From: JAMCRM01 sp041685075
GTDB lineage: Bacteria > Acidobacteriota > Terriglobia > Bryobacterales > Bryobacteraceae
DNA: 35,139 bases
Direction: 5' to 3'
NCBI GenBank assembly: GCA_041685075.1
Contig: JAWLGN010000016.1
Coordinates: 1 to 35,139, forward strand
How positions within the stretch are numbered: position 1 is the first letter of the stretch; the number at the start of each line of letters is the position of its first letter. Made by a program: the position numbers and the translations under genes. A model generated the notes under the pieces. It was not told the DNA's origin. It did not search any database and worked only from the letters and a program-made list of their open reading frames with translations. Positions 23,441-32,900 of this stretch are shown here, piece after piece.

Positions 23441-24838
23441 TCCGGCGCCCGTCTTCTCTCTGCGCTTCTTCGCCCAGCCCTCTTTAACAACCTGCCGCGC
23501 ACGGCCCAGCGCCAGTGCTTCGGGCGGGACATCCGCGGTGATCACTGAACCCGCGCCCACATAAGCGCCGGCGCCGATCCCCAGCGGCGCCACCAGCGTC
23601 GAGTTGCTGCCCACAAAAACGCCATCGGCGATGCGGGTGACGTGTTTGCGCTCGCCATCGTAGTTGCAGGTGATGGTGCCGGCCCCCACGTTCACTTCCG
23701 CGCCGATTTCGCAATCGCCCAGGTAGGCCAGGTGGGGAGCCTTGGTTTTCCGCCCCAGCTGCGCCTTTTTCAACTCCACGAAACTGCCCGCGCGCGCGCC
23801 TTCGGCCAGGTGATTCTCCGTGCGCAGCCGCGCGAATGGCCCCGCCTGCGCGCCACGCTCCAGCCTCGAATTCGTCACCATGCTGAACGGCAGCACCGCG
23901 GCGCCCTCGGCCAGGTGCGAGTCCCGGACGATGGAGCACGCCCCGATGCGGCAGTTCTCCCCGATGGTGGTGGCGCCCAGGAGCTGGGCGAACGGCTCCA
24001 CCACGGTGTCGATCCCTATCGAGACGTCCGGGTCGATGGTGACGGTCTCGGGCCGCTCGATGGTGACGCCGTCGAGCATCAGTTGCCTGGTTTTGCGATC
24101 CCGCAGGATGCGGTCGGCCTCGGCCAGTTCCACCCGGTTGTTGATGCCCAGGGCCTCGCGCGCGTCCGGGATGGTCATGGCCTGAATGCTGTGGCCCGCC
24201 CGCCGCAGCACCTCCACCACATCGGTGAGGTAATATTCGCGCGCCGGGTTGTCCGGCCGGATCTCCGACAGGTATTTCCAGAACAGCTCCGCGCGGTAGC
24301 AGTAGATTCCCATGTTGACCTCCCGCACCGCAAGCTGCTCTGGGGTGGCGGCCTTCTGCTCCACGATCCCCAGGACATTGCCGTCGGCATCCCGCAGCAC
24401 GCGGCCGTAGCCGGTGGGGTCGTCCATGGTGGCGGAGATCAGGGTGCCGGCGGCGGTGGAGCGGCGCTGCTGTTCCACCAGCCGGCCGAGCGTCGCCGGG
24501 GAGATCAGGGGGCAGTCGCCGTAAACGATCAGCAGCAGCCCAGAGAGCTTCTCCATGGCCTCGCGGGCCACCATCAGGGCGTGCCCGGTGCCCTGGGGAT
24601 TCTCCTGAAGGACGAACTCGACGCCGCGCGCGCCGACGGCTTCCTGTACGGCAGCGGCCTGGTGCCCCACCACCACGAAGATGCGCTCGGCCGGCGCCAG
24701 CGGCTCCACCGCTCCGATGACGTGCGCGATCAGCGGCTTGCCGCCCGCTTCGTGAAGTACCTTGGCACGGCGCGACTTCATCCGGGTGCCGAGCCCCGCC
24801 GCCAGGATGGCTGCCGTTACGGGTGTATCGATATCCAT
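23435..24838 (-). CDS. glmU: Bifunctional GlmU: GlcN-1-P acetyltransferase / GlcNAc-1-P uridylyltransferase
   Basis: 467 residues. Makes UDP-GlcNAc for peptidoglycan and lipopolysaccharide in two steps. The N-terminal pyrophosphorylase has ILAAGLGTRMKSRRAKVLH (11-29), VYGDCPL and YYLTDVVE. The C-terminal left-handed beta-helix acetyltransferase has RTENHLAEGARAGSFVELKK and APHLAYLGD with the catalytic-type His, then VGAGTITCNYDG. The ATG at 24838 is chosen because the family N-terminus starts there; the open frame runs further upstream but only overlaps yvcK. It starts 5 bases after the yvcK stop, with a weak ribosome binding site, so it probably depends on translation of yvcK. Confidence 0.97.
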   Translation of the reverse strand: MDIDTPVTAAILAAGLGTRMKSRRAKVLHEAGGKPLIAHVIGAVEPLAPAERIFVVVGHQAAAVQEAVGARGVEFVLQENPQGTGHALMVAREAMEKLSGLLLIVYGDCPLISPATLGRLVEQQRRSTAAGTLISATMDDPTGYGRVLRDADGNVLGIVEQKAATPEQLAVREVNMGIYCYRAELFWKYLSEIRPDNPAREYYLTDVVEVLRRAGHSIQAMTIPDAREALGINNRVELAEADRILRDRKTRQLMLDGVTIERPETVTIDPDVSIGIDTVVEPFAQLLGATTIGENCRIGACSIVRDSHLAEGAAVLPFSMVTNSRLERGAQAGPFARLRTENHLAEGARAGSFVELKKAQLGRKTKAPHLAYLGDCEIGAEVNVGAGTITCNYDGERKHVTRIADGVFVGSNSTLVAPLGIGAGAYVGAGSVITADVPPEALALGRARQVVKEGWAKKRREKTGAGS

Positions 24839-24843
24839 GGGAT

Positions 24844-25869
24844 TCAACCGGTATTCTTTCCTTTGCTGCGTTTGAGACGGCGCTGGCGGCCCTCGCGCGC
24901 CAGCCGCACCGCCAGCGCCGCAATGCGCGCCGGATCGTGGCGCACCCGCTCGCTCTGCTGGAGCAGGTCGGCCGCCATCACCTCGACGCCCATGGGGATA
25001 ATGCGGTCCACGTCGTTTTCCACGGGCATGGCATGGGTGCGGGCGTAGCGTTTCTTCAGTGCCGGGCGGATGGGCGCGATGTTCACCACCGCGTAGTCCA
25101 GCAGCTTGCCGCGGGCGTGCTGGTGGATGGCGCGAATGTGGTCGGAGGCGGTGAACTCCACCGTTTCGCCCGGCTGCCACATCAGGTTTACGAAGTAGGC
25201 TTTCAACGCCGGGGAGCGCCGGATGGCCGGCGAAATCCCGCTCACCAGCAGGTTAGGCACTACGCTGGTGAACAGCGAACCCGGCCCCAGGGTAATCAGG
25301 TCGGCCTCCGCGATGGCGGCCAGGGTATCGGCCATGGGCCGCACCCGCCGCGGCACCAGCCGGATCGATCGGATACGCTTGCGGCTGGCGCTGATGCGCG
25401 TCTCCCCGGTAACCTGCGAGCCGTCCTCCAGAACTGCTTCCAGCGACACGTTGGCCGTTGTGGAGGGATAGATCCGGCCGGCGATGTTGAGCACCTCCGA
25501 GGAGACCCGTACCGCGCCCGGGAAGTCGCCGGTAATGCGGGTCAGGGCCGTCAGGAAGAGGTTGCCGAAGGTGTGGCCCTTCAACCCGCGGCCGGTATCG
25601 AAGCGGTACTGGAACAGGCGCGAGAGCAGGACGGCGTCCTGAGAAAGCGCCACCATGCAGTTGCGGATGTCTCCCGGGGGCAACACGTCGAATTCACGGC
25701 GCAGCCTGCCGGAGGAGCCGCCGTCGTCGGTGACGGTAACCACCACCGTGATGTCCACGCGGGGCAGGCCGCTCGCCGCCTCCGGTGCGGCATAGCGTTT
25801 CAGCCCCTCCAGCAGCGTGGAAAGCCCGGTGCCCCCGCCGATGGCCACTACCCTGAGCGGGCTGTTCAT
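24844..25869 (-). CDS. yvcK: YvcK/CofD-like gluconeogenesis factor (GlmR-type regulator)
   Basis: 341 residues of the CofD/UPF0052 family. Motifs: AIGGGTGLSTLLEGLK (9-24), VTDDGGSSGRLR with FDVLPPGDIRNCMVAL (about 46-74), NIAGRIYPSTTANVSLEA, and LGPGSLFTSVVPNLLV. From family knowledge, Bacillus YvcK (GlmR) binds UDP-GlcNAc and modulates GlmS and carbon partitioning between central metabolism and cell wall. It is needed on gluconeogenic carbon sources. The neighbouring glmU, whose product is UDP-GlcNAc, fits that role. No Shine-Dalgarno sequence is seen before ATG 25869, and a hairpin lies 11 bases upstream. Confidence 0.93.
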   Translation of the reverse strand: MNSPLRVVAIGGGTGLSTLLEGLKRYAAPEAASGLPRVDITVVVTVTDDGGSSGRLRREFDVLPPGDIRNCMVALSQDAVLLSRLFQYRFDTGRGLKGHTFGNLFLTALTRITGDFPGAVRVSSEVLNIAGRIYPSTTANVSLEAVLEDGSQVTGETRISASRKRIRSIRLVPRRVRPMADTLAAIAEADLITLGPGSLFTSVVPNLLVSGISPAIRRSPALKAYFVNLMWQPGETVEFTASDHIRAIHQHARGKLLDYAVVNIAPIRPALKKRYARTHAMPVENDVDRIIPMGVEVMAADLLQQSERVRHDPARIAALAVRLAREGRQRRLKRSKGKNTG

Positions 25870-25879
25870 CGCGGCTGAG

Positions 25880-25900
25880 TCCGGCCCGGACGAGGCCGGA
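25880..25900 (-). terminator. Hairpin between the TPR gene and yvcK
   Basis: TCCGGCC (25880-25886) and GGCCGGA (25894-25900) pair perfectly around a 7-base loop. It is 18 bases beyond the stop of the TPR gene and ends 11 bases before the yvcK ATG, so it would act as an intercistronic structure or attenuate yvcK-glmU expression. No T tract. Confidence 0.45.
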
Positions 25901-25917
25901 TCCCTCCTCGGTTGGGA

Positions 25918-26538
25918 CTAGAAGGCGTTGGTTTTCTCCGGATGGAGCAGGCGGTCGAGCGGAGGCAGGCCCGCGAAGGGCGCAAAATCGGCGTCCTGAC
26001 GCGCCTGGATTCGATTCCGGGGCTGTAGTTCAATGGCACGTTTCAGGTTCTCGTACGATGCCTGCAAGTCTCCGGCCAAACCGTAGCATAGCGCCAGGGC
26101 GTAGTAGACGTGGTCGGCGTCGTTGGCCATGGCCAGGGCGGCCTGCAAATGCTCACGGGCGGCGGCCAGCTCGCGCGCGTTGATCAGCGCCACGCCGTAG
26201 GTGTAGTGCTCCTCGGCGGTCTGGGGCAGCGCCACGGGTTCCTCGAGCCGGCGATCGCAGATGCGCGCGTGCAGTTCGGCGCGGTGGGCGATCCCGCGGT
26301 CGTGCCCGCCGGCGGCTTCCGTGAACATCTCGCGCGCCTCGCGGTAGCGGCATTCATGAAACAGCCGGATGCCGGATTCGTAGAGCTGCAATTGATCGGG
26401 TCCCGCGGCCTTCCGCGGCGCGGCGGCGGCTCCGGAGGCGGCGCTCACCGCCTTTCCGCTCTTGGCGGCAGGCGCAGAGCTGCTCGCGGCGCTTTTCACA
26501 ATCGTCTTGGATGCCGGTTTGGTTCTCTTCACAGCCAT
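25918..26538 (-). CDS. TPR protein with Lys/Ala-rich N-terminus
   Basis: 206 residues from ATG 26538. Residues 1-45 are low complexity (Lys, Ala, Ser). The rest is TPR-like: YESGIRLFHECRYREAREMFTEAA, then EEHYTYGVALINARELAAAREHLQAAL, then VYYALALCYGLAGDLQASYENLKRAIEL. It ends with ARQDADFAPFAGLPPLDRLLHPEK. ATG 26538 is preferred because a promoter lies inside the upstream continuation of the frame. No signal peptide. It lies between galT and yvcK on the same strand; a role in scaffolding is only inference. Confidence 0.75.
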   Translation of the reverse strand: MAVKRTKPASKTIVKSAASSSAPAAKSGKAVSAASGAAAAPRKAAGPDQLQLYESGIRLFHECRYREAREMFTEAAGGHDRGIAHRAELHARICDRRLEEPVALPQTAEEHYTYGVALINARELAAAREHLQAALAMANDADHVYYALALCYGLAGDLQASYENLKRAIELQPRNRIQARQDADFAPFAGLPPLDRLLHPEKTNAF

Positions 26539-26644
26539 GGTGTCGCACGACCCCGCGTCCCGGGACTTGCAGCCGCGGCCGCCTGGTGCGGTCCGGAAGC
26601 CGGCCCTCCTTACCGGTCGGGCTGGAGACGGAGTTCTGGAATGC

Positions 26645-26673
26645 CTTATAGCAGACCCGGACAGGCCTTGCAA
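26645..26673 (-). promoter_or_regulatory. Promoter for the TPR-yvcK-glmU genes
   Basis: On the minus strand TTGCAA (26668-26673) and TATAAG (26645-26650) have exactly 17 bases between them and the -10 is preceded by TGC (extended -10). Transcription would start near 26638, about 100 bases before the TPR ATG. It lies in the 154-base gap after galT. Confidence 0.6.
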
Positions 26674-26692
26674 CCTTCCGGCCAATCGCGAA

Positions 26693-27694
26693 CTACCCCA
26701 GCCCCGCGTCCCGGAGGAAGCGGGCAGCCTCCTCGGGCGGCGTCGGGTTGACGTAGATGCCGGTCTTGGTTTCCAAACCCGCCACCTTGGTCAGCTTGGG
26801 AATCACTTCGATGTACCAGTGGTAGTGCGCCATGGGCCCTTCCTGCACCGGGGCGCTATGCAGCACGATGTTGTAAGGCGGCTTCTCCAGCACCTTGTCG
26901 ATCTTCCGCAGCGTGGAGCGCAGCACCCACCCCAGGTTCTGCAGGGTGGCCGGCTCGGCGCTCTCAAAGTGCGATTCGTGGCGCCGCGGCACGATCCACG
27001 TCTCGAAGGGGAAACGCGACGCGTAGGGCGCCATCACAATGAAGCGGTCCGTTTCGGTCACCAGGCGCGCGCCGGCCTCGCTCTCGTACTGCACGATGTC
27101 GCAATAGATGCAGCGTTCGCGGAAATCGAAATAGATCTTGGCCCCCTCCACTTCCTCGCGCGCGCGCTTGGGGACGATGGGCAGCGCGACGAGTTGCCAG
27201 TGGGGGTGCTCCAGGGTGGCGCCGGCCGATTCGCCGTGGTTCTTAAAAACCACGATATAACGAAAGCGGCGGTCGCGCTTGAGGTCGTTGATGCGGTCGC
27301 GAACGGCCCAGAGCACCTCCTCGATCTGCTTTTCGGGCATATCGGGGATGGTGAGCTTGTGGTCCGGCGTCTCGATGATCACCTCGTGCGCGCCGATGCC
27401 GTTCATCTTGTCGTAGAGTCCCTCACCCTGCCGTTTCAGCTCGCCTTCGATTCCCAGGACGGGAAACTTGTTGGGCACCACCCGCACGGACCAGCCGGGC
27501 TGGTTGGGCGCGCCGTCCTGGCGAAAGGCCAGCACTTCCGGCGGGGTCTTCTGTTCGCTGCCGTAGCAGAAGGGGCAGAAGCGCATGCTCGGCGGGGGTA
27601 CGCTCTCGCGGCTGAAATCCGAAGGGCGCCGCGCGCGATCCGTGGCGATGACCACCCAGCGCCCCGTGATGGGATCCTTACGCAGTTCGGGCAA
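26693..27694 (-). CDS. galT: Galactose-1-phosphate uridylyltransferase
   Basis: 333 residues of the GalT branch of the HIT superfamily. Exchanges UMP between UDP-glucose and galactose-1-phosphate (Leloir pathway). Zinc-type cysteines C40-P-F-C43; active site EHPHWQ with nucleophile H165 in H163-P-H-W-Q167; second CxxC at C195-I-Y-C198; C-terminal HYHWYIEVIP. The Trp in HPHWQ replaces the Gly or Ser usual in this motif, so a related nucleotidyltransferase activity such as ADP-glucose-linked cannot be excluded. The start is TTG at 27694, with GGAGGA nine bases upstream. It follows yraN by 53 bases. Confidence 0.88.
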   Translation of the reverse strand: MPELRKDPITGRWVVIATDRARRPSDFSRESVPPPSMRFCPFCYGSEQKTPPEVLAFRQDGAPNQPGWSVRVVPNKFPVLGIEGELKRQGEGLYDKMNGIGAHEVIIETPDHKLTIPDMPEKQIEEVLWAVRDRINDLKRDRRFRYIVVFKNHGESAGATLEHPHWQLVALPIVPKRAREEVEGAKIYFDFRERCIYCDIVQYESEAGARLVTETDRFIVMAPYASRFPFETWIVPRRHESHFESAEPATLQNLGWVLRSTLRKIDKVLEKPPYNIVLHSAPVQEGPMAHYHWYIEVIPKLTKVAGLETKTGIYVNPTPPEEAARFLRDAGLG

Positions 27695-27746
27695 TAGCTG
27701 CTTCCTCCGATGAGCCGGTTGTTAGCGCCGGTGCGGCAAAATCGTA

Positions 27747-27752
27747 ATTATA
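27747..27752 (-). promoter_or_regulatory. -10 hexamer before galT
   Basis: A perfect TATAAT on the minus strand overlaps the end of yraN, 52 bases before the galT TTG. The -35 position (TGCGTT) is poor, so strength is uncertain; galT may also be read from yraN. Confidence 0.4.
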
Positions 27753-28173
27753 GCGTCTGCGTAAGATGGAACGCATCGGGAATCAGTTCCAGGCGCGGCG
27801 GATCGTCCATCACGACGTTGACGATGTCGAAGCGCACCCGGTCGCCCGGCACGCCGGCACGGCGGGCGTAATCGCGCGCGGCGCGATCGAGCAGGCGCTG
27901 CTTCTCGCGATCCACGGCGCGATCCGGGGCGCCGAACTCTTCGCTCGCGCGCGTCTTCACCTCGACGAAGACCAGCACCTCGCCATCCCATGCCACCAGG
28001 TCGATCTCGCCTCGCCCGGACGGCGGGCGGTAGTTGCGCGCCACCACGATGTAGCCGCGGCGCTGGAGGAAGCGGTGCGCCAGGTCCTCGCCACGCGCTC
28101 CCGTGGCGGCAGCCCCCCGCCCGCGGGCGCGGTGGCGCAGTTCATCGGCCCATCGATAGAGCCATCCCAGCAT
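27748..28173 (-). CDS. yraN: YraN family endonuclease-like protein (UPF0102)
   Basis: 141 residues. The PD-(D/E)xK-type nuclease core is visible as GRGEIDLVAWDGEVLVFVEVKTR, with E56, D58, E71 and K73, followed by REKQRLLDRAARDYARR. The N-terminal helix (AHRFLQRRGYIVVARNYR) is typical of the family. The biological role is not established; it resembles Holliday-junction resolvases by fold. It is divergent from acsA across 166 bases that show no clear promoter pair. Confidence 0.93.
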   Translation of the reverse strand: MLGWLYRWADELRHRARGRGAAATGARGEDLAHRFLQRRGYIVVARNYRPPSGRGEIDLVAWDGEVLVFVEVKTRASEEFGAPDRAVDREKQRLLDRAARDYARRAGVPGDRVRFDIVNVVMDDPPRLELIPDAFHLTQTL

Positions 28174-28339
28174 CGCCCCCTATTCTGCACCACCGGTGCG
28201 TGCGGGGCAATTCCGCCGCCCGCCGGACGCGTTGGCCCAGGCGTCGCGGACCCGAAACTGTGAGATTCACCACGCTCCCGCGATGCAAGAGGTACGCATT
28301 CACGCCCGCTCCGGTTATTCATAGAAGGATAGGCTGTCT
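28174..28339. other. Divergent yraN/acsA intergenic region
   Basis: 166 bases between two divergent starts. The acsA ribosome binding site AGAAGGA lies about 11 bases before its ATG. Weak AT-rich hexamers (TTATTC, CATAGA) near 28314-28324 are the only -10-like candidates. I see no strong operator or RNA structure. Confidence 0.35.
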
Positions 28340-30271
<1,932 letters not shown>

Positions 30272-30303
30272 CCAGGGTAGCTGACAACGAAGAACTGCGC
30301 GAT

Positions 30304-30332
30304 TTCGAACGGCATTCGGGATCTGCTATGAT
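30304..30332 (+). promoter_or_regulatory. Possible promoter for the glycosyltransferase gene
   Basis: TATGAT (30327-30332) preceded by TGC, an extended -10, with TTCGAA (30304-30309) 17 bases upstream as a poor -35. It lies in the 180-base gap after acsA, about 120 bases before ATG 30452. Confidence 0.4.
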
Positions 30333-30451
30333 CTGAAGTGCTTGTTGCAGGCACCGGAATGTGCTGATTTGTACTCGCCCGGCCCCGGAGGCGGTTGTGG
30401 GGGCGGCTTGCGCCGCGCCGGCCGGATTCCGTCGCCCGGGCGGCAAGACCT

Positions 30452-32065
30452 ATGCTGGCATATCCGTTGATCTTCGCTCTTGCAGCACCGCCCTCACCGG
30501 CGCAGCGTTTCGTTCGTAGCCTGTTCGACGACACGTTTGCGGGCATTCATCAGCTCGCCTGGTTCGATTGGGCCATGCTGGTTCCGTACTTCACCATCCT
30601 GGCCATCCTGTCGGTCTACGGGCTGCACCGTTACGACATCATCCGGACGTATTTCAAGTACCGCCGCAACGCGGTCACCGAGCCGCCGGCCCGATTCGAG
30701 CAGCTTCCCCCGGTTACCATCCAGCTTCCGCTGTACAACGAACGCTACGTCGTCGAGCGGCTGATCGAAGAAGTCGTCCGCATCGAGTATCCGCGGGAAC
30801 TGCTGCAGATTCAGGTACTCGACGATTCCACCGACGATACCCACCCCTTCGCCGAAGCCCTGGTGGAGCGCTACCGCGCCCTGGGCTACCCCATCGAGTA
30901 CCATCACCGGACCAACCGCGAAGGCTTCAAAGCGGGCGCTTTGCAGAAGGGCCTGGAAACCGCGACTGGCGAGCTGGTGGCGGTCTTCGACGCCGATTTC
31001 ATCCCGCCTCCGGACTTTCTGAAGCGCACGGTCCACTTTTTCGCCGATCCCAAGGTGGGGGTGGTGCAGACCCGCTGGGGTTACGTCAACCGGGATTACA
31101 ATTTCCTGACCGAAGTGGAAGGCGTGCTGCTCGACGGTCACTTCATCCTGGAGCACGGAGCGCGCTCCCGGGCGGGTTACTTTTTCAATTTCAACGGCAC
31201 CGCCGGCATCCTGCGCAGGCGGATGATCGAAGATGCCGGCGGGTGGCAGCACGATACCCTGACGGAGGACTCCGACCTCAGCTACCGCGCGCAGCTCAAG
31301 GGCTGGCGTTTCGTCTACCTGCCCGGACTGGAGTGCCCCTCGGAGCTGCCCGTCGAGATGCACGGGTTCCAAGTGCAGCAGTCCCGGTGGGCCAAGGGGC
31401 TTACGCAGTGCGCCAGGAAGCTGCTTCCCACCATCCTGCGCTCCCGTATCCACTGGCGCCTGAAGCTGGAAGCGGTCATGCACATGACCCCCAACATCGC
31501 CTATCCCATGATGGTGGTGGTGGCGGCGCTCACCGTGCCGGTGATGATCGTGCGCTTCTACATGGGGATCTGGCAGATGGTGCTGATCGATTTTCCGCTG
31601 ATCGCGGCCACGTTCCTGTCGATCGCCGCGTTCTACGTGATCGCCCAGCGCGAGCTGCACCCCAAGACCTGGAAGCGCACCATCCTGCTGTTGCCGCTGT
31701 TAATCGCGGTAGGCATCGGGCTGACCATCATCAACACCCGCGCCGTGCTGGAGGCGCTGTTCGGCATCCAGAGCAGCTTCGTGCGCACTCCCAAGTACGC
31801 CATCGGCGACCGCAAGGTGAACCTGGAAACGAAGAAATACCGGCGCCGCAGCGGCATGCTGCCCTATATCGAGATCGCCATCGGCACCTACTTCGCCCTC
31901 ATGATCGGGTTTGCCGTCACCACGTATAACTACCTGGCCATCCCGTTCCTGGCGCTCTTCGTGGGCGGCTACTGGTGGGCCGGCTTCGCCACGCTCTACC
32001 AGGAGCACCAGAGCCGGCTGCGCTGGCTCAAACAGCAGCGCCTCGAACTGGAAACCGCGCGCTGA
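30452..32065 (+). CDS. Membrane GT2 glycosyltransferase, cellulose synthase/CslA-like
   Basis: 537 residues from ATG 30452 (a TTG at 30395 would add 19). An N-terminal membrane segment (about 40-58) precedes a processive GT-A domain: LPLYNERYVVERL, LDDSTDDT (124-125), FDADFIPP (D180, D182), TEDSDLSYR (D273, likely catalytic base) and QQSRW at 309-313. Four to five further membrane spans follow (about 345-490). This is the motif order of inverting polysaccharide synthases such as plant CslA mannan synthases and bacterial cellulose synthases. No PilZ domain, BcsB or export partner is encoded beside it. It probably makes a beta-linked glycan or glycolipid from a nucleotide sugar; the product is unknown. 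Confidence 0.9.
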   Translation: MLAYPLIFALAAPPSPAQRFVRSLFDDTFAGIHQLAWFDWAMLVPYFTILAILSVYGLHRYDIIRTYFKYRRNAVTEPPARFEQLPPVTIQLPLYNERYVVERLIEEVVRIEYPRELLQIQVLDDSTDDTHPFAEALVERYRALGYPIEYHHRTNREGFKAGALQKGLETATGELVAVFDADFIPPPDFLKRTVHFFADPKVGVVQTRWGYVNRDYNFLTEVEGVLLDGHFILEHGARSRAGYFFNFNGTAGILRRRMIEDAGGWQHDTLTEDSDLSYRAQLKGWRFVYLPGLECPSELPVEMHGFQVQQSRWAKGLTQCARKLLPTILRSRIHWRLKLEAVMHMTPNIAYPMMVVVAALTVPVMIVRFYMGIWQMVLIDFPLIAATFLSIAAFYVIAQRELHPKTWKRTILLLPLLIAVGIGLTIINTRAVLEALFGIQSSFVRTPKYAIGDRKVNLETKKYRRRSGMLPYIEIAIGTYFALMIGFAVTTYNYLAIPFLALFVGGYWWAGFATLYQEHQSRLRWLKQQRLELETAR

Positions 32066-32069
32066 AACA

Positions 32070-32143
32070 AGCGATCAGCCACCAGCGTTCAGCGATCGGC
32101 CTGCAAGCCTGGGGTTGGCGCGTGCCGTGCGCTGATCGCTGAA
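32070..32143. repeat. Palindromic repeat cluster, possible bidirectional terminator
   Basis: AGCGATCAGC at 32070-32079, TTCAGCGATCGGC at 32088-32100, and GCTGATCGCTGAA at 32131-32143. The last two are a 13-bp inverted repeat with a single G-T wobble; the first is a direct copy of the core AGCGATC(A/G)GC. The cluster lies between the stops of the convergent glycosyltransferase (32065) and SDR (32151) genes, so it can form a terminator for both, and it looks like a dispersed palindromic element. Confidence 0.6.
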
Positions 32144-32150
32144 AGCTCCT

Positions 32151-32900
32151 TCACAGACTCCGCAGGTGGAAGCCGCCGTCCACGTTCAGCACCTGGCCGG
32201 TGGAGTAATCGAGCAGGCCGTCGGCGATGGCGCGCACCGCGCGGGCCACGTCGGCACCTTCGCCCATGCGCCGCTGCGGCAGCAGTCCGGCGGCGATCTT
32301 CTCCTCGTAAGCCTTCTCCACCTTGGCAATCATGTCTGTGCGGATGATGCCCGGGCGGATCTCGAAGACTTTCACGCCGCAGGCCGCCAGGCGGTCCGCA
32401 AACAGCGCCACCGACATGCTCAGCCCGGCCTTCGAGAGGCAGTACTCGGGGCGGCTCACCGAGGAGGTGTAGGAGGAGATGGAGGTGACGAAGACGATGC
32501 GGCCTTCATTGCGCGGCATCATCCACTTGGCCGCCTCGCGGGTCAGGAAATGCGGGCCTTTCAGGTTGGTGGCGATCAGCTCGTCGAAGCTCTCCTCGGT
32601 GGCCTCCAGAATATCGCGCCGCTCCCGCACCCCCATGCCGGCGTTGTTCACCAGCAGGTCGAGGTGGTCGAAGCGGGAACGGGCGAATTCGAGCAGCGCT
32701 GCCCGGTCCGCCGCCGAAGAGATGTCGCAGCGGAAGATCTCCGCGCCTGTCTCCTCGCGCAGGCTCTCGGCGGCATCCAGCCGGCCGCGGTAGGTGGCGA
32801 TCACGCGATGCGTCTTGGCGAGCTCCGTCGCGATGGCGCGGCCGATGCCACGGCTGGCTCCGGTCACGATGCAGGTGGGTTTCACCGGCGTAGTATTCAT
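32151..32900 (-). CDS. Short-chain dehydrogenase/reductase (FabG-like)
   Basis: 249 residues, classical SDR. NAD(P) motif TGASRGIG (13-20), NNAG (85-88), catalytic Ser around 140-142 (VTSISSYTSS), Y153 and K157 in EYCLSKAG, PGIIRTDM, and the C-terminal TGQVLNVDGGFHLRSL. Likely a 3-oxoacyl-ACP reductase or a sugar/alcohol dehydrogenase; the substrate is not decided by sequence. The ATG at 32900 overlaps the stop of the preceding glycine-zipper gene in ATGA, so expression is coupled to an envelope protein, an unusual pairing. Confidence 0.88.
   Translation of the reverse strand: MNTTPVKPTCIVTGASRGIGRAIATELAKTHRVIATYRGRLDAAESLREETGAEIFRCDISSAADRAALLEFARSRFDHLDLLVNNAGMGVRERRDILEATEESFDELIATNLKGPHFLTREAAKWMMPRNEGRIVFVTSISSYTSSVSRPEYCLSKAGLSMSVALFADRLAACGVKVFEIRPGIIRTDMIAKVEKAYEEKIAAGLLPQRRMGEGADVARAVRAIADGLLDYSTGQVLNVDGGFHLRSL

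Noticed and set aside
24839..25180. Upstream extension of glmU to 25180
   Set aside because: It overlaps yvcK in another frame, is Arg/Gly/Ala-rich and is not part of the GlmU family; the family N-terminus starts at 24838.
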